Assembly: GCF_900129765.1 (NCBI RefSeq)
Contig: NZ_FQWU01000001.1
Coordinates: 558,001-622,000 of the forward strand
DNA from: Massilia sp. CF038
GTDB lineage: Bacteria; Pseudomonadota; Gammaproteobacteria; Burkholderiales; Burkholderiaceae_D
Direction of reading: 5' to 3'
Length of the DNA: 64,000 nt
Made by a program: the position numbers and the translations under genes. The notes beneath the pieces are model-generated. The model had not been told where the DNA came from. It searched no databases and saw only the letters and a list, made by a program, of their open reading frames with translations. Positions 15,615 through 26,747 of this stretch are shown here, one piece after another; position 1 is the first letter of the stretch, and each line of letters opens with the position of its first letter.

Positions 15615-17576
15615 ATGGCTGGAAACATTCTCAATATCGGAAAAAGCGGGCTGTTTGCCGCCCAGGCCGGTATGGCGACGACCGGAAACAACATCACCAA
15701 CGCCAGCGTGGCAGGCTACAGCCGCCAGCTGGTGGTGCAGGCGTCCGCCACGACCCAGAACATTGGCGTGGGCTTCATTGGCAGCGGTACCCAGATTTCC
15801 GACATCAAGCGCTATTCCGACAATTTCCTCAATACCCAGGTGCGCACGGCCACCAGCTCGAAAAGCGCACTGGACTCGTATTACGCGCAGATCAAGCAGG
15901 TCGACAATCTGTTGTCCGACCCGACGTCCGGCCTGTCGCCGGCGCTGCAGGATTTCTTTAAAGGCGTGCAAGATCTGGCTTCAAATCCGTCCTCGAGCGC
16001 CTCGCGCCAGGCGGTGATGTCGTCGGCTGATGCCTTGGCGGCACGTTTCCAGGGCTTGAATGGGCGCCTGCAGGAAATCCGCGACGGCGTGAACACCCAG
16101 ATTGAATCGAACGTTACGCTGATCAACTCCTACGCGAGCCAGATCGCCGAGCTGAACGAGAAAATCACGGCAGCCGGTACCGGTCAGGGCATGCCCAACG
16201 ACTTGCTGGACGCGCGCGACCAGCTGGTGCTGGAACTGAACACCAAGATCAAAGCCACCGTGGTGCAGGGCGACAACAACAGCATTACTGTGTCGATCGG
16301 CAATGGTCAGCCTTTGGTGGTTGGCAAGAAAGCCTTCCAGCTGGCGACCCTGAGCTCGCCAACCGATCCGGGCCGTACCCAGGTCGGTTATGTGACCGGC
16401 ACCAAAGTGACCGTGCTGGCCGACAGTGCCCTCGCCGGTGGCGAGCTGGGCGGTTTGATTGAGTTCCGCACGCAGTCGCTGGACCGTGCGCAAAATTCGC
16501 TGGGCCGCGTTGCCGTTTCGATTGCCGCCACCTTTAATGATCAACACAAGCTGGGCCAGGATTTGAATGGCAGCATGGGTGTTGATTTCTTCAAGGAAGG
16601 CGCGCCTGTGGTAGCGCCGAGCCGCGACAATGCGCTGTCGTCGACGGCCGTGGTTACCGCTACTATTTCCGACGTGAGCAAGCTGACCACCAGCGACTAC
16701 AAGATTAATTTCAACGGCACGAACTATACCGTGACGCGCCAGTCGGACAATCAGCAGACCATCATCAACCCGTATCCGCAGACGGTGCCGCAAACCATCG
16801 ACGGCGTCGACTTCGCCATCAATGGCGTGTCCACCACCAACGACAATTTCCTGGTGCGCCCGACCATCAATGGTGCTGGCCAATTCGGCGTCGCGCTGAA
16901 TGACCGTTCCAAGATTGCAGCTGCCTCCCCGATCGTGACGGCCACGCCCATCACCAACAAGGGTAGCGCCAAGCTGAGCGAGGGCAGTGTCGACGCGGCT
17001 TACCTGGCGCCAGGCAACGCCTTGGCCGCACCCGTGACGCTGACCTACACGTCGCCTGGCGGCTTGTCGGGCTTCCCGGCAGGGCAGGCCGTTACGGTGA
17101 CGAACAATGGCGCCAGTACCGTGTATCCCGCTGGCACCACACCAATTCCGTTTACCGCGGGCGCAACTTACAACTTTGGCGGCGTGAACCTCAGCTTTAC
17201 CGGCGCGCCTGCCACGACAGATACGTTCACTGTGGGCCCCAACACCAATGGTGTGGGCGACAACCGCAACGCGCGCCTGCTGGGCCTGCTGCAAACGACC
17301 AATACCATGGACGGCGGCAAGGCCACCTACCAATCGTCGTACGCCGAGATGGTCAGTTTTGTCGGCAACAAGACGCGCGAAGTGCAAGTCAATGGCGCGG
17401 CCGGCGGCAAGTTGCTGGACCAAGCGCGCAGTGCCCAGCAAAGCGTGTCCGGCGTGAATCTGGATGAAGAAGCGAGCAATCTGCTGCGCTATCAGCAAGC
17501 CTACCAGGCGGCCGGCAAAGTGATGCAAGTGGCCAGTACCCTGTTCGACACCCTGCTCACGCTGGGCGGCCGCTAA
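15615..17576 (+). CDS. flgK: Flagellar hook-filament junction protein 1, FlgK (HAP1)
   Basis: A 653-residue junction protein. The N-terminal ILNIGKSGLFAAQAGMATTG and NNITNASVAGYSRQ, and the C-terminal GVNLDEEASNLLRYQQAYQA, are diagnostic. It is about 100 residues longer than enteric FlgK, with the extra length in the variable middle (about residues 330-560). FlgN is the expected export chaperone. It sits 28 bases after a sigma-28 promoter and 21 bases before flgL. Confidence 0.96.
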   Translation: MAGNILNIGKSGLFAAQAGMATTGNNITNASVAGYSRQLVVQASATTQNIGVGFIGSGTQISDIKRYSDNFLNTQVRTATSSKSALDSYYAQIKQVDNLLSDPTSGLSPALQDFFKGVQDLASNPSSSASRQAVMSSADALAARFQGLNGRLQEIRDGVNTQIESNVTLINSYASQIAELNEKITAAGTGQGMPNDLLDARDQLVLELNTKIKATVVQGDNNSITVSIGNGQPLVVGKKAFQLATLSSPTDPGRTQVGYVTGTKVTVLADSALAGGELGGLIEFRTQSLDRAQNSLGRVAVSIAATFNDQHKLGQDLNGSMGVDFFKEGAPVVAPSRDNALSSTAVVTATISDVSKLTTSDYKINFNGTNYTVTRQSDNQQTIINPYPQTVPQTIDGVDFAINGVSTTNDNFLVRPTINGAGQFGVALNDRSKIAAASPIVTATPITNKGSAKLSEGSVDAAYLAPGNALAAPVTLTYTSPGGLSGFPAGQAVTVTNNGASTVYPAGTTPIPFTAGATYNFGGVNLSFTGAPATTDTFTVGPNTNGVGDNRNARLLGLLQTTNTMDGGKATYQSSYAEMVSFVGNKTREVQVNGAAGGKLLDQARSAQQSVSGVNLDEEASNLLRYQQAYQAAGKVMQVASTLFDTLLTLGGR

Positions 17577-17597
17577 AAGTTATTGGAAGGTTTTATC

Positions 17598-18824
17598 ATG
17601 CGTATCAGCACCAACATGATTTTCGAGCAGGGCACCACGCAGTTGGGCACCCTGAACAGCAACATCGCCAAGACGCAGATGCAGCTGTCGACCAACCGCC
17701 GCGTGCTGACCGCCGCCGACGATCCAATCGCTGCGGCGCGAGCGCTGGAAGTGACGCAGTCGCAATCGGTCAACACGCAATATGGCGTGAACCGCCAGAA
17801 TGCGCGCGGTTCGCTGTCGCTGGAAGAGCAGACCCTGGCTGGTACCACCTCGCTGATTCAGGACGTGCAAACGCTGGTCGTCAACGCCGGTAACGGCACC
17901 TTGTCGGACACTGACCGGAAATCGCTGGCCATCGAACTGCAAGGGCGTCTGGACGATTTGTTCGGGCTGGCCAATACGGCTGACGGTGTGGGCGGTTATC
18001 TGTTCTCGGGCTTTAAATCGAGCACGCTGCCATTTACCAAAACCGCCACTGGCGCCCAGTACAACGGCGACCAGGGTTCGCGCACGCTGCAAATCAGCTC
18101 GGCGCGCCAGGTTGGCATCAGTGATTCCGGCAGCGAGATTTTTGAAAACAACGTGACTGGCAATGGCAAGTTCGTGACTGCTGCCAGCGCTGCCAACACC
18201 GGCGCGGGGATTGTTTCGAGCGGCTCGGTGGTGAATGCCGCTGCGGCGACTGGCCACAATTATCAGATCAGCTTTGCCGTATCAGGAACGCCGGCTGTGA
18301 CCACGTATTCGGTACTGGACCAGACCACCGGCTTGCCGCCACCAACCTTGCCAGCACCAGTGCCTTACGTGAGCGGCGAGCAGATTGCCTTTGATGGCGT
18401 GGCATTCGATATCAAGGGAATTCCCGCGAATGGCGATACATTCAGCGTGGCGCCGAGCCAGAAGCAATCGATTTTCCAGACCCTGACCAATTTGATTGGC
18501 GTGCTCAATTCGGCCGGCAGCGGTCCGGTGGGACAGGCCTCGCTGACCAACGGCTTGAACAAGGCACATGAGAATCTGGCGTCTTCGCTCGATAATGTGC
18601 TCAGCGTGCGGGCTTCAGTTGGCGCGCGCATGAAGGAGCTGGATACGCTGGACAGCGCTGGTGACGATTTGAATTTGCAGTACGCAGCAACGCTGTCGGA
18701 TCTGGTGGACCTGGATCAGGTGGCGGCCATTTCCCAGTTCACGCAGCAGCAGTTTGCGCTGGAAGCGGCGCAGAAGTCGTTTAAGACTTTGTCGGGGCTG
18801 TCGCTGTTTAATTTTATTAGTTAA
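17598..18824 (+). CDS. flgL: Flagellar hook-filament junction protein 3, FlgL (HAP3)
   Basis: A 408-residue junction protein related to flagellin at both ends: MRISTNMIFEQGTTQLGTLN with STNRRVLTAADDPIAAARAL at the N-terminus, and DLVDLDQVAAISQFTQQQFA near the C-terminus. The ATG at 17598 follows GGAAGG at good distance and gives the usual MRIS start. It is co-transcribed with flgK. It is the last gene of the plus-strand flg block and faces the RHS insertion. Confidence 0.96.
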   Translation: MRISTNMIFEQGTTQLGTLNSNIAKTQMQLSTNRRVLTAADDPIAAARALEVTQSQSVNTQYGVNRQNARGSLSLEEQTLAGTTSLIQDVQTLVVNAGNGTLSDTDRKSLAIELQGRLDDLFGLANTADGVGGYLFSGFKSSTLPFTKTATGAQYNGDQGSRTLQISSARQVGISDSGSEIFENNVTGNGKFVTAASAANTGAGIVSSGSVVNAAAATGHNYQISFAVSGTPAVTTYSVLDQTTGLPPPTLPAPVPYVSGEQIAFDGVAFDIKGIPANGDTFSVAPSQKQSIFQTLTNLIGVLNSAGSGPVGQASLTNGLNKAHENLASSLDNVLSVRASVGARMKELDTLDSAGDDLNLQYAATLSDLVDLDQVAAISQFTQQQFALEAAQKSFKTLSGLSLFNFIS

Positions 18825-19127
18825 GCATCGGTAACTGCGCGTTTTGACTTGGCGCATACTAACGGGGATCCCAGTTACGCCGGTTGTCAATTCGCGATCT
18901 TTGCGTGCAGGAATAGTGCTTGGTTTTTGTGGATCAATATGACCACGCCGCCTTGCGTTAACTCGGTCAACACCTATTTCATCCCTGCGACCGCTGTTGG
19001 TCTACCAGCACTGCCTCAAGCGTTCTGAGTACAGGAAACAGTTAGCAGCGGCTCATGTATCCACCTGCCAGTGCCTCCTCAGTGGGTACCTCAACCTGTC
19101 TGTGTGCTTTGCGCCGTTGCTTTGCTT
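18825..19127. other. Gap between flgL and the RHS island
   Basis: These 303 bases hold no gene I can support. A nested inverted repeat after flgL (GTAACTG 18831-18837 with CAGTTAC 18872-18878, and TGCGC/GCGCA inside) could end flgKL transcripts but has no T tract. Base composition begins to shift towards AT here, so the left boundary of the inserted segment probably lies in this gap. I see no integrase, transposon end or direct repeat. Confidence 0.5.
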
Positions 19128-19415
19128 TTAAAAATCATCGTATGCGACGCAGAATAGCCCGACTTCATCCTCCAATCGTTTTCCCATATGTTCTGCCGCA
19201 TGTCGAGAGAAGCAAACAACATCTTCAAGCCCGACCAAAAGTTGGCCTTCAACCCCGTCCACACTCAACACAGAGGTGACTTTCAGGGTCAAATTATCAA
19301 GCAGCCTTATCTTCGCGCCAAGTTCAGGAGAGTCAGCAAATTCCAAGTCGCCAGTAACATTGCCATATGCGTGGGTAGGTGCATCAAAAATCGAAAAATC
19401 TATTGTGTATTTCAT
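19128..19415 (-). CDS. Candidate immunity protein for the RHS toxin
   Basis: A 95-residue acidic protein of no family I recognise, without signal peptide or membrane segment. It begins one base after the RHS stop codon. Its ribosome site (AGAGGA) is formed by the last RHS codons, so the two are translationally linked. A small acidic cytoplasmic protein directly downstream of a polymorphic toxin is the classic position of the immunity gene; that function is inferred from position only. The composition is AT-richer than the flagellar genes, like the RHS gene. Confidence 0.7.
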   Translation of the reverse strand: MKYTIDFSIFDAPTHAYGNVTGDLEFADSPELGAKIRLLDNLTLKVTSVLSVDGVEGQLLVGLEDVVCFSRHAAEHMGKRLEDEVGLFCVAYDDF

Positions 19416-19416
19416 A

Positions 19417-22400
19417 CTATCCTCTAGGAGCGCCAGGTGTATGAACAGTCAGCGCAGCGACCGTCTCGGCAGACATGTCACATCCCATTTTTCTTCCTAA
19501 CGTTATCATGGCCCAAATGTTACTTGTTCGACCGTTTAGGTCATCACTGTGACCCGTCCATGTTGTATTGGTTCCCGTCACATCGGGGTTTGGCGTTGAG
19601 TAAGCGTTTGTGAAAAGCGTGTTGTCGTTGTACATGTTCTCCATTTTCTCGCGGGCCCCTGCAATTGCGGTCATAACTGCTTTCTTGATAGCGCGGCATG
19701 GGTCATCCGAGTTAGCACAATTGCGGTCGAAGTGTCTTTCCTCCATTCTAGTCATGTCGCTGGGGCGTGAGGGTCTACTAGTAGCAGGCATTGCTGCGGC
19801 TGCATCCGCGTTGCCTGAATTGGCGATCGGCTGATGGGTGATGCCCCACCAAACACTCCCGATAGTCGCAACGCCAGCAGCACCTGCCCAATAGATGAGT
19901 GGGATGGCCATGAAGAATTGGCCAGATGGATCTACTCGACTGATTGGATTGCCGCCGACGTAACCATAGGTGTTGATGCCACCTTTCAGTCCAATCGGAT
20001 CGCTTTGGATATATCGTCCCGATTGCGGATCATAGTCGCGATAGTAGTTGTAGTGATTATTAGTCTCTTTGTCAAACCACTGGCCGGGAAAACGTCCGTT
20101 GTATTCAAACCGCGCAAGTCCCTCCGGTCTTTCGTCTGGATTTTGAATTCCGAAAGGGTCTGCATCTATCCAACGCCATACCATTCGGTTGTCGCTGAAC
20201 CTAGCGATAGCTCTTGGTGTGCGGAGATGATCCACGTAAACGTAGGAAATTTCATTTGTCTGTAGCGTTGCCTTGTGAAGAGTTTTCTCACTCGGCTTGA
20301 CGATAGCTATCGGAGCTCCGGCTAGGTATACCGTTTCCTGAATTGGCGCACCACTACTGTCATATTCGCCCAGCATTTGGCCATCATTGTCGTAGAAATA
20401 GTATGTCGTATAGCCACTGTCCTCAATTTTCGCAACGCGTTCACCTTGCCCGTTGTGCAGGTAATTTGTTGTGCTCGTTCCCTTTCTTGCGGTGCGAAGC
20501 CGCCCCAAAACGTTGTACTCGTAATCAAAGATTCCGTCGCTGATAAGATGGCCTGCGTTGTCATAAACATTTTTCTTTGATGGGCTAGGGCCAGTTGTCG
20601 AGTTAAGCCGGTTGGCGCTAGTACTAAAAAAATTGTCGAAAGTTGTTCCTCCAAATCCTGCCCTCGTTCGGTTTCCGTTTAGGTCGTACTCGAATCGTTG
20701 GCTCATGGATCCGCCTTCAACTTTAGTGAGGCGGTCGGATCCGTCGTAAGTAAATTGTTGGTCAAGGCGGTTCGCGTTAGCGATCCCAGTGTGGGTGTAC
20801 GAGATAATCCGGTCAGCACCGTCGTACTGGAGTTGGCGCATGACACCTTGATGCGCGTGATGTCCAAGTGGATAGCTCTTTATTCGTCCTAATGGATCAA
20901 AAGTTTTTTCATACCAATTCGGTTCATCTGCGTTACTGTTTCCCCACTTCCACTTATAGGCGGCTGCGAACGGTGTATAGCTAAGTTCCGAGAGCAGTGT
21001 GGTAGCTACTCCGTTATTCCCATGCAAAGTCATTTCCGCCGGTCGGCCCGCGATGTCGTAACTAATTTCAATGCGATTCCCGCTAGGGTACGTTATCGAC
21101 CTCAAAAGCCCTTTGCTCGTGCCACGATCGCCATACTCGTACGCGAGCGAGAGTTCATGTTTTGCTTTTCCAATGGCAACCGTTTGGTTTTTTTTGCTCA
21201 TACGACCAAACGTGTCGTAGGAATATGTAGTGCTCCCGGACTCGTCGCTCATTGTCACGACTTGGCCGGATTCGCCGGTACCGTTCGTACCATATCTAAA
21301 ACGGGCGCCACCGAAATGTATGAGTCGTCCCGCTCCATCATACTCTTGCAGCACCGTTGCCCCCCGAGCATCCCGAGTACTCATCAGCGCACCGGCGCTA
21401 TCGTAAAAATACTTCGTGGTTCCGCTGTCGGGACTGCTCAGTTCGATTCGCTGTCCGTGCCCATCGACTTCGTATTCCGTCTTGAGCTTGCGGGGGTCAG
21501 TAACGCTTAAGAGCGAGTCTTTGAGATCGTAGCGATACTCGAATTCCGGTGGCGGTGTCCCCGGAGCAGCACTCGGTAGAAGTTCAGACGAAAGGCGATT
21601 AAATTTGTCGTAATTCATTAAAGTACGTCTACCGAGCAAGTCACTTAGCCGCTTCAAATTTCCGCTTTTGTCATATTCGTAGCTTGCATCAGTTGTCTGC
21701 GCACCGCGATTCGCACTCTGAAGTCGCCCAAGAGCGTCGTAAGAATTAGTGACCTCAAATACACGTTCGCCAGCCGCATTGAATACTTCAGACTTAGTTA
21801 CGTTACCGATTTGATCGAGCGTCAGGCGTTGCTCGTTTCCTGCTGAGTCGACAAAACCTAATAACCGATGGGCAGGGTCGTACTTGAACTCGGTTGTAGT
21901 TCCGTTGGGGGCGGTCATCTTCAGAATCTGGCCCGCCGTATCGTACTGGTAAGTTATCGTTTCAGCGCGGCCGTTACCGTCGGTCAAGATAGACTTGATG
22001 AGTTTCCCGCGGGGAGCATAGTTCAGTGTCTGGGTGAGTCCATTCGACTGAAGAATGCGTGTTGGAACTCCGCTCTTCGCGTATTCGTGGAACTCACTGA
22101 CTTGACCCGAACTATCTTTAACCGAAGCGAGATCACCCTTTGAATGGGTTGATGTTGAGTCTGCATAGTATTCATACTCGGTCGAAAACTGATCTGCGGA
22201 ATCGTCTGTAGGTTCCGACGTGCGCGTCACTTGCCCGTGCTGGTTATAGAAATAACGCCAAGTTCGAGGCTGTAATATCGGTTTGGCACCGAAACCTTTA
22301 ACGCCGCTGCTGTCATTTGTTGGCTGAACTGTCTTTTCACATACGACTGCTATGGGTTTTCCGTTAGGTAGTAAAGTATCGTTTTCGACGCAACGTACAA

Positions 22401-24081
22401 TGGCCCCGTCGAACCGAGGTTGGCCGTTATAAACGTAAGTAGTGGTTTGATCAGGTCCTGCGAGTGCAACCGCAACGTTAAAGTCAGAATGCCACTTTGT
22501 GCTGATGCGTCGGCTCCCGATTGGAATGGCAGCCGACGACGAGGCCGGGCAGGAAAACGTTGCCGTTACGCCTTCCACCCGGCTGGTCTCCAAACCTCGT
22601 GATGCATCGTTGAGATAGCAGGTCTTCGTTTCGCTAAAATCTGTACTCGAGTTCAACGATCCTAGTGAATCGTAGGTCGTTTTGCTTACGGACGCGTCGC
22701 ATCCGGAACCTGCGGGCTGACTTTGGCTTTTTACCCGCCCAGGAAAATTGCGTCCCGTGTAGACGATCTCGAAGTCGCGCTGTGTTTTCAGCGGGTCTGT
22801 AACGATCCGCTTCCCCTCGGCGGGATAAGCGAAAGTGTAGCGGTTTGCGCCGCCTGCGTGTTCAGAAAGAATGGCTTGTCCCGCGTCGTTGTATGCGTAG
22901 GTCGCGAACCGTACCCCGTTTTCATCTGTCACTCCCGTCAAGAGATGACGTTGACCATCGTGCTCGTAGTGATAGCGTCGCGTTCCGACAGTTATGCCAT
23001 CGCGGTCGAGAAAAGTGACTTTGATAAGTCGGGATGATCCGGAAAACTCGGTGCCGTCTCTGTTCTGCAATCTGTCGTACTGGTAGCTCACCCCTTCTTC
23101 TCCGCTATGAATCGATGCCACAACGTCGCCATTCCATTGAACGCTAAAGGCGCGGCCGAAGTCGTCGGTGATTGAGATCACGCGATTGTTGCTGTCATAT
23201 TCGAGATAAACTGCGGTCCCCTCCTTACTGTGTGTGCTTACCAATAGGAAGTTGCCCGAAACGCTTTTGAAGCGATCGATTTCGCCGTCTGCGGTAGTGA
23301 AAGCCCAATCTGAAAAATCTGCGTTCAGACTCTGCAGAGTCTCGCGTCGTTCGTATTTCGAAACATAGTTCTTGTGGTCCTGTCGATTGGAGAATTCAGA
23401 ATAGCTACCGTCGCCACGGACGATTTTTACTTCAGTAGGCGCCGCAACGCTATCCTTTACGTTGACGGAAAATGCGCGGTCAAAGGAAAAGGACCAGCCA
23501 GATCCTGCCGATTGGGCTAACCCGGTGTCACGCAGCGATCGATATGTTCGCCAGACAGTAAGAGCGCCCTTAAGGCCACTTTGCAAATCCGTCTCACTCT
23601 GAACTTTCGCTCCGCTCGAAATGACGACGGGGTTTGCCTTAACATAGGCCGGATCTGTAGAACGACATGAAATCGGTCGCGAAACCTCTGGTTTTTTTAC
23701 GCACACACCGGGCCACCGCGGCTCATATGGATAGGCGCATGCTAGATACGTATGTCCATAGTCCAAAATCCTTCCACCGATCGGGTTCTGGTAAATGCAG
23801 TGGTACTTTGGGCTCTGCGAGTTCACGGGTGTCATCGAAAGCAGCCCAACACTCCAATGATTCTGAGCGGTTTGACTACATGCTACGCCTGGGTCATCGA
23901 CATATCCGGTTGGCTCCAACAAGTCGCCCGTGTAATAGCTCCATCCAATCATTCCCCCGCTCTTCCCCGTCGAACTTTTAGTGTCATTGGCGACCGATGG
24001 GATTGCTAAAGCAGCCAAAAGTAGGACGATCGTCGTGCGGATGATGCCTGTGCATACCAATTTCCGAGTCCGAGACATCAT
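19417..24081 (-). CDS. RHS/YD-repeat polymorphic toxin with Sec signal peptide
   Basis: A 1554-residue protein. A signal peptide ends near IPSVANDTK; a DUF6531-like entry region ([14 protein letters not shown]) precedes a long series of YD repeats such as [24 protein letters not shown] and [13 protein letters not shown]. The RHS core ends with [20 protein letters not shown], then DPSGQF at about residue 1389. The variable tail is residues 1390-1554: a hydrophobic stretch, then an unassigned domain with [19 protein letters not shown] and GCDMS. RHS shells enclose toxic tails used against competitors. ATG ATG occurs at the start; the second (24078) has better spacing to GGGGAA. The gene is AT-richer than its neighbours, a sign of transfer. 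No VgrG, PAAR or T6SS gene is nearby. Confidence 0.93.
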   Translation of the reverse strand: MMSRTRKLVCTGIIRTTIVLLLAALAIPSVANDTKSSTGKSGGMIGWSYYTGDLLEPTGYVDDPGVACSQTAQNHWSVGLLSMTPVNSQSPKYHCIYQNPIGGRILDYGHTYLACAYPYEPRWPGVCVKKPEVSRPISCRSTDPAYVKANPVVISSGAKVQSETDLQSGLKGALTVWRTYRSLRDTGLAQSAGSGWSFSFDRAFSVNVKDSVAAPTEVKIVRGDGSYSEFSNRQDHKNYVSKYERRETLQSLNADFSDWAFTTADGEIDRFKSVSGNFLLVSTHSKEGTAVYLEYDSNNRVISITDDFGRAFSVQWNGDVVASIHSGEEGVSYQYDRLQNRDGTEFSGSSRLIKVTFLDRDGITVGTRRYHYEHDGQRHLLTGVTDENGVRFATYAYNDAGQAILSEHAGGANRYTFAYPAEGKRIVTDPLKTQRDFEIVYTGRNFPGRVKSQSQPAGSGCDASVSKTTYDSLGSLNSSTDFSETKTCYLNDASRGLETSRVEGVTATFSCPASSSAAIPIGSRRISTKWHSDFNVAVALAGPDQTTTYVYNGQPRFDGAIVRCVENDTLLPNGKPIAVVCEKTVQPTNDSSGVKGFGAKPILQPRTWRYFYNQHGQVTRTSEPTDDSADQFSTEYEYYADSTSTHSKGDLASVKDSSGQVSEFHEYAKSGVPTRILQSNGLTQTLNYAPRGKLIKSILTDGNGRAETITYQYDTAGQILKMTAPNGTTTEFKYDPAHRLLGFVDSAGNEQRLTLDQIGNVTKSEVFNAAGERVFEVTNSYDALGRLQSANRGAQTTDASYEYDKSGNLKRLSDLLGRRTLMNYDKFNRLSSELLPSAAPGTPPPEFEYRYDLKDSLLSVTDPRKLKTEYEVDGHGQRIELSSPDSGTTKYFYDSAGALMSTRDARGATVLQEYDGAGRLIHFGGARFRYGTNGTGESGQVVTMSDESGSTTYSYDTFGRMSKKNQTVAIGKAKHELSLAYEYGDRGTSKGLLRSITYPSGNRIEISYDIAGRPAEMTLHGNNGVATTLLSELSYTPFAAAYKWKWGNSNADEPNWYEKTFDPLGRIKSYPLGHHAHQGVMRQLQYDGADRIISYTHTGIANANRLDQQFTYDGSDRLTKVEGGSMSQRFEYDLNGNRTRAGFGGTTFDNFFSTSANRLNSTTGPSPSKKNVYDNAGHLISDGIFDYEYNVLGRLRTARKGTSTTNYLHNGQGERVAKIEDSGYTTYYFYDNDGQMLGEYDSSGAPIQETVYLAGAPIAIVKPSEKTLHKATLQTNEISYVYVDHLRTPRAIARFSDNRMVWRWIDADPFGIQNPDERPEGLARFEYNGRFPGQWFDKETNNHYNYYRDYDPQSGRYIQSDPIGLKGGINTYGYVGGNPISRVDPSGQFFMAIPLIYWAGAAGVATIGSVWWGITHQPIANSGNADAAAAMPATSRPSRPSDMTRMEERHFDRNCANSDDPCRAIKKAVMTAIAGAREKMENMYNDNTLFTNAYSTPNPDVTGTNTTWTGHSDDLNGRTSNIWAMITLGRKMGCDMSAETVAALTVHTPGAPRG

Positions 24082-24277
24082 TTCCCCTTTGTTGAGCGCG
24101 TGACTTGAGGATACGGGTGCGGAAAGGAATATTATTGCGCTGCTTCAAACAGTTGCTTATAAGAAGGAAATATCCACCCGGGCCAGACTTTCATCCGGCG
24201 GCATCGTGAAATTGGGCGCGAGGCGTCCCCCGCGTTGGATTTGAGGGATGTATAGTCGATGTGCGCTAGTAGGCGGT

Positions 24278-25108
24278 TCAGCCTGGCGGCGCTGGCACTG
24301 GCGTGGGGGCCGTCGGCGCACTGCGCTCGCCAGCACTGCGCGGCACCTTGCGCGCCGCTTCAATGCCCTGATTGAACAAGTTCTGCAAAGGCACACTCAG
24401 GTAGGGTAGTGCCATGCTGATTACCAGAATGCCCACTCCCAGCGAAATTGGGAACCCAATGCCGAAGATGTTCAGTTGCGGCGCCGCGCGCGTCAGAATC
24501 CCCAGCGCGACGTTGGTGATCAGCAGTGCGGCTACGATCGGCAAGCACAGCTGCAAGCCGACATTGAAAATCACGGCAGCCCATTTCACCAGTTCGTAAG
24601 GGGCGGCGGCCGATACCGGCGTTGCAGACACCGGCAGCGTAATGAAGCTTTCAGCCAGCACCTCCAGCAGCACCAGGTGTCCGTTCACGGAGAGAAACGC
24701 CATGGTCGCCACCAGCGCCAGAAACTGGCTCACCGCCGACGAGCGGCCCCGCGTTTGCGGATCGAACACACTGGCGAAACCCAGGCCCATGGTCAGGCTG
24801 GCGACCTCGCCCGCCATTTCGACGGCAGCAAACACGATGCGCACCGAAAAGCCGATGGCTGCGCCAATCAACAGTTCCTGAATCAGAATCAACAAGCCTG
24901 CCAGCGACATGGGGTCCGCCGCCGGTAGTGCGGGAATTGCCGGCGCAATGATCAGCGCCAGCAACACGCCGAGGATGATCTTGCTGCTCATGGGCACGCT
25001 GTTGTTGCCGTAAAGAGGGGCGGCGGCGATCATGCCGAGAATCCGGGTCAGCGGCCACAACAGGGCCGCGATCCAGGTATTCATTTCGATACTGGTTAGT
25101 GTCAGCAT
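24278..25108 (-). CDS. fliR: Flagellar export gate protein FliR
   Basis: A 276-residue inner-membrane protein of the export gate. Several hydrophobic segments are visible and the family motifs LLIGAAIGFSVRIVFAAVEMAGE and GLGFASVFDPQ are intact. The C-terminus ends in a Pro/Ala-rich tail of about 25 residues beyond the last helix, longer than usual. It is the last gene of the fliLMNOPQR run, 18 bases after fliQ. Bases 24082-24277 beyond it hold the RHS upstream region. Confidence 0.95.
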   Translation of the reverse strand: MLTLTSIEMNTWIAALLWPLTRILGMIAAAPLYGNNSVPMSSKIILGVLLALIIAPAIPALPAADPMSLAGLLILIQELLIGAAIGFSVRIVFAAVEMAGEVASLTMGLGFASVFDPQTRGRSSAVSQFLALVATMAFLSVNGHLVLLEVLAESFITLPVSATPVSAAAPYELVKWAAVIFNVGLQLCLPIVAALLITNVALGILTRAAPQLNIFGIGFPISLGVGILVISMALPYLSVPLQNLFNQGIEAARKVPRSAGERSAPTAPTPVPAPPG

Positions 25109-25126
25109 GACGCGGGCCGCAGGGCC

Positions 25127-25396
25127 TTAGCCGATCAGGCCTGGAATGCCGGTGAACACCTGGCGCATGTAGTCAAGCATCACCGCCAGCATCCAGGGGC
25201 CGGCGACGACCAGGGCGACGAAGATGCCAACCAGTTTCGGGATAAAGGAGAGGGTTGCTTCGTTAATCTGGGTGGCGGCCTGGAAGATCGAGACGATCAG
25301 GCCCACAATCAGGGCCACCAGCAACAGCGGCGCCGATACCATGAGAGTGACCTCCATGGCATTGCGGCCGATTGTCATAACGGTTTCCGGAGTCAT
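25127..25396 (-). CDS. fliQ: Flagellar export gate protein FliQ
   Basis: An 89-residue protein with two membrane helices. MTPETVMTIGRNAMEVTLMV and the ISIFQAATQINEATLSFIPK motif (here VSIFQAATQINEATL) are characteristic. Length equals that of enteric FliQ. It lies 9 bases after fliP and forms the gate with FliP and FliR. Confidence 0.97.
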   Translation of the reverse strand: MTPETVMTIGRNAMEVTLMVSAPLLLVALIVGLIVSIFQAATQINEATLSFIPKLVGIFVALVVAGPWMLAVMLDYMRQVFTGIPGLIG

Positions 25397-25405
25397 TCAG
25401 CGCCC

Positions 25406-26170
25406 CTAATAGAAACTTTGCGACAGCGAGCCCAGAATCAGCTGCCAGCCGTCCACCAGCACAAACAGCATCAGCTTGAAGGGCAGCGAAATCACGGCGG
25501 GCGACATCATCATCATCCCCATGGACATGAGCACACTGGCCACTACCATGTCGATGATCAGGAAGGGAATGAAGATGGCAAAACCGATCTGGAACGCGGT
25601 CTTCAATTCGCTGGTGATAAAGGCGGGAATGAGCACCCGCAGTGGAATATCGTCCGGCCCTTGCAGGGCAGGCGAGCGCGAAATCTTGACGAACAGGGCC
25701 AGGTCGGCCTGGCGCGTCTGGCGCGTCATGAAGTCCTTGAGCGGCTTGACCCCGCGGTCCATCGCTTCGCCCATCTGAATCTTGTTTTCCTGCAGCGGCT
25801 GGTAAGCGTCCACGTAAATCTTGTCAAACACCGGTCCCATCACGAACAGTGTGAGGAACAGCGCCAGTCCCACCAGCACCTGGTTGGGCGGCGACGATTG
25901 CGCACCCAGCGCCTGGCGCAGCAGCGACAGCACGATGATGATGCGGGTAAAACTGGTCATCATGAGCAGCGCCGCCGGCAGGAAGCTCAGCGACGTCATC
26001 AAGAGCAGGGTCTGGACCGGCAGCGAGTAGGCAGTGCCGCCGCCTGGTGCAGGCTGGCTGGTGAAAGCCGGGATGCCGTCGGCGGCGCCCGCCAGCACTG
26101 GCAGCAGCAAGGCCCCGGCCACCAGTGCCAGGCGGCCCGCGCGCGCGCTCATGAAGAACTTATTTTGCAT
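25406..26170 (-). CDS. fliP: Flagellar export gate protein FliP
   Basis: A 254-residue gate protein with a cleavable signal peptide (near AGAADGIP) and four membrane segments. The motifs [35 protein letters not shown] and [17 protein letters not shown] are diagnostic. The ATG at 26170 overlaps the fliO stop by 11 bases; MSARAG at 26152 is an alternative start. It is the core of the FliPQR pore. Confidence 0.96.
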   Translation of the reverse strand: MQNKFFMSARAGRLALVAGALLLPVLAGAADGIPAFTSQPAPGGGTAYSLPVQTLLLMTSLSFLPAALLMMTSFTRIIIVLSLLRQALGAQSSPPNQVLVGLALFLTLFVMGPVFDKIYVDAYQPLQENKIQMGEAMDRGVKPLKDFMTRQTRQADLALFVKISRSPALQGPDDIPLRVLIPAFITSELKTAFQIGFAIFIPFLIIDMVVASVLMSMGMMMMSPAVISLPFKLMLFVLVDGWQLILGSLSQSFY

Positions 26171-26747
26171 TGCGTTGGTCTATCGTTTGTTTGAGCCAGG
26201 CGGCAAAGCTGCTGGCTGGCACTTGCGTGTCGCCCGACAGTGGCGCGGGCACGGTTTCCTGGCGCGGCATCGTAGCCAGGGCATTGACGCGGCCAGGCGA
26301 AGCGCCGACGACGATCCATTGGTCGCCCACTTCCACCAGCACGATGCGTTCACGTCCGCCCAGGTTCAGGCCGCCAACGATGCGCAAGCCACCAGCGCCA
26401 GCCTGGGCCTTGGGACCGAAGCGTTTCATGCCCCAGGCAAACAAGGCCAGCGCGCCCAGCACCAGTAGCAGGCCAGTGATGGTCTGGACCAGGTTGCCGG
26501 CCGAGGTGGCCACAGGCGGCTGCGCAGGCTGTGGCAGCGCGGGCGCGGTTTGCAGGGCAGGGCGGGCAGGGAGAGTGGCGTTCGTGGCAGCAGGCGCGGT
26601 CGTCGTGGCAGGTACGGACGCGACAGCAGATGGTGCAGCAGGTGCGGGCGGTACGGTACTGGATGGAACAGCAGGCTCAACTGCGCCCGCCTGGGCGCTG
26701 GCGAGCAGGGCGCCCAGCAAGATTGCGCGCAGGCGGCCCCGGGTCAT
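26160..26747 (-). CDS. fliO: Flagellar biosynthesis protein FliO
   Basis: A 195-residue membrane protein helping FliP assemble. After a signal-like N-terminus comes a long Ala/Pro/Thr stretch (residues about 20-85), one membrane helix ([20 protein letters not shown]) and the FliO cytoplasmic strand region ([20 protein letters not shown]). It overlaps fliN by 4 bases (ATGA). The Pro/Ala linker is much longer than in enteric FliO. Confidence 0.9.
   Translation of the reverse strand: MTRGRLRAILLGALLASAQAGAVEPAVPSSTVPPAPAAPSAVASVPATTTAPAATNATLPARPALQTAPALPQPAQPPVATSAGNLVQTITGLLLVLGALALFAWGMKRFGPKAQAGAGGLRIVGGLNLGGRERIVLVEVGDQWIVVGASPGRVNALATMPRQETVPAPLSGDTQVPASSFAAWLKQTIDQRNAK

Noticed and set aside
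18825-19127. Direct repeats or a transposon end marking the RHS island boundary
   Set aside because: Searched by eye on both sides (18825-19127 and 24082-24277) and none was found; the boundary stays undefined.
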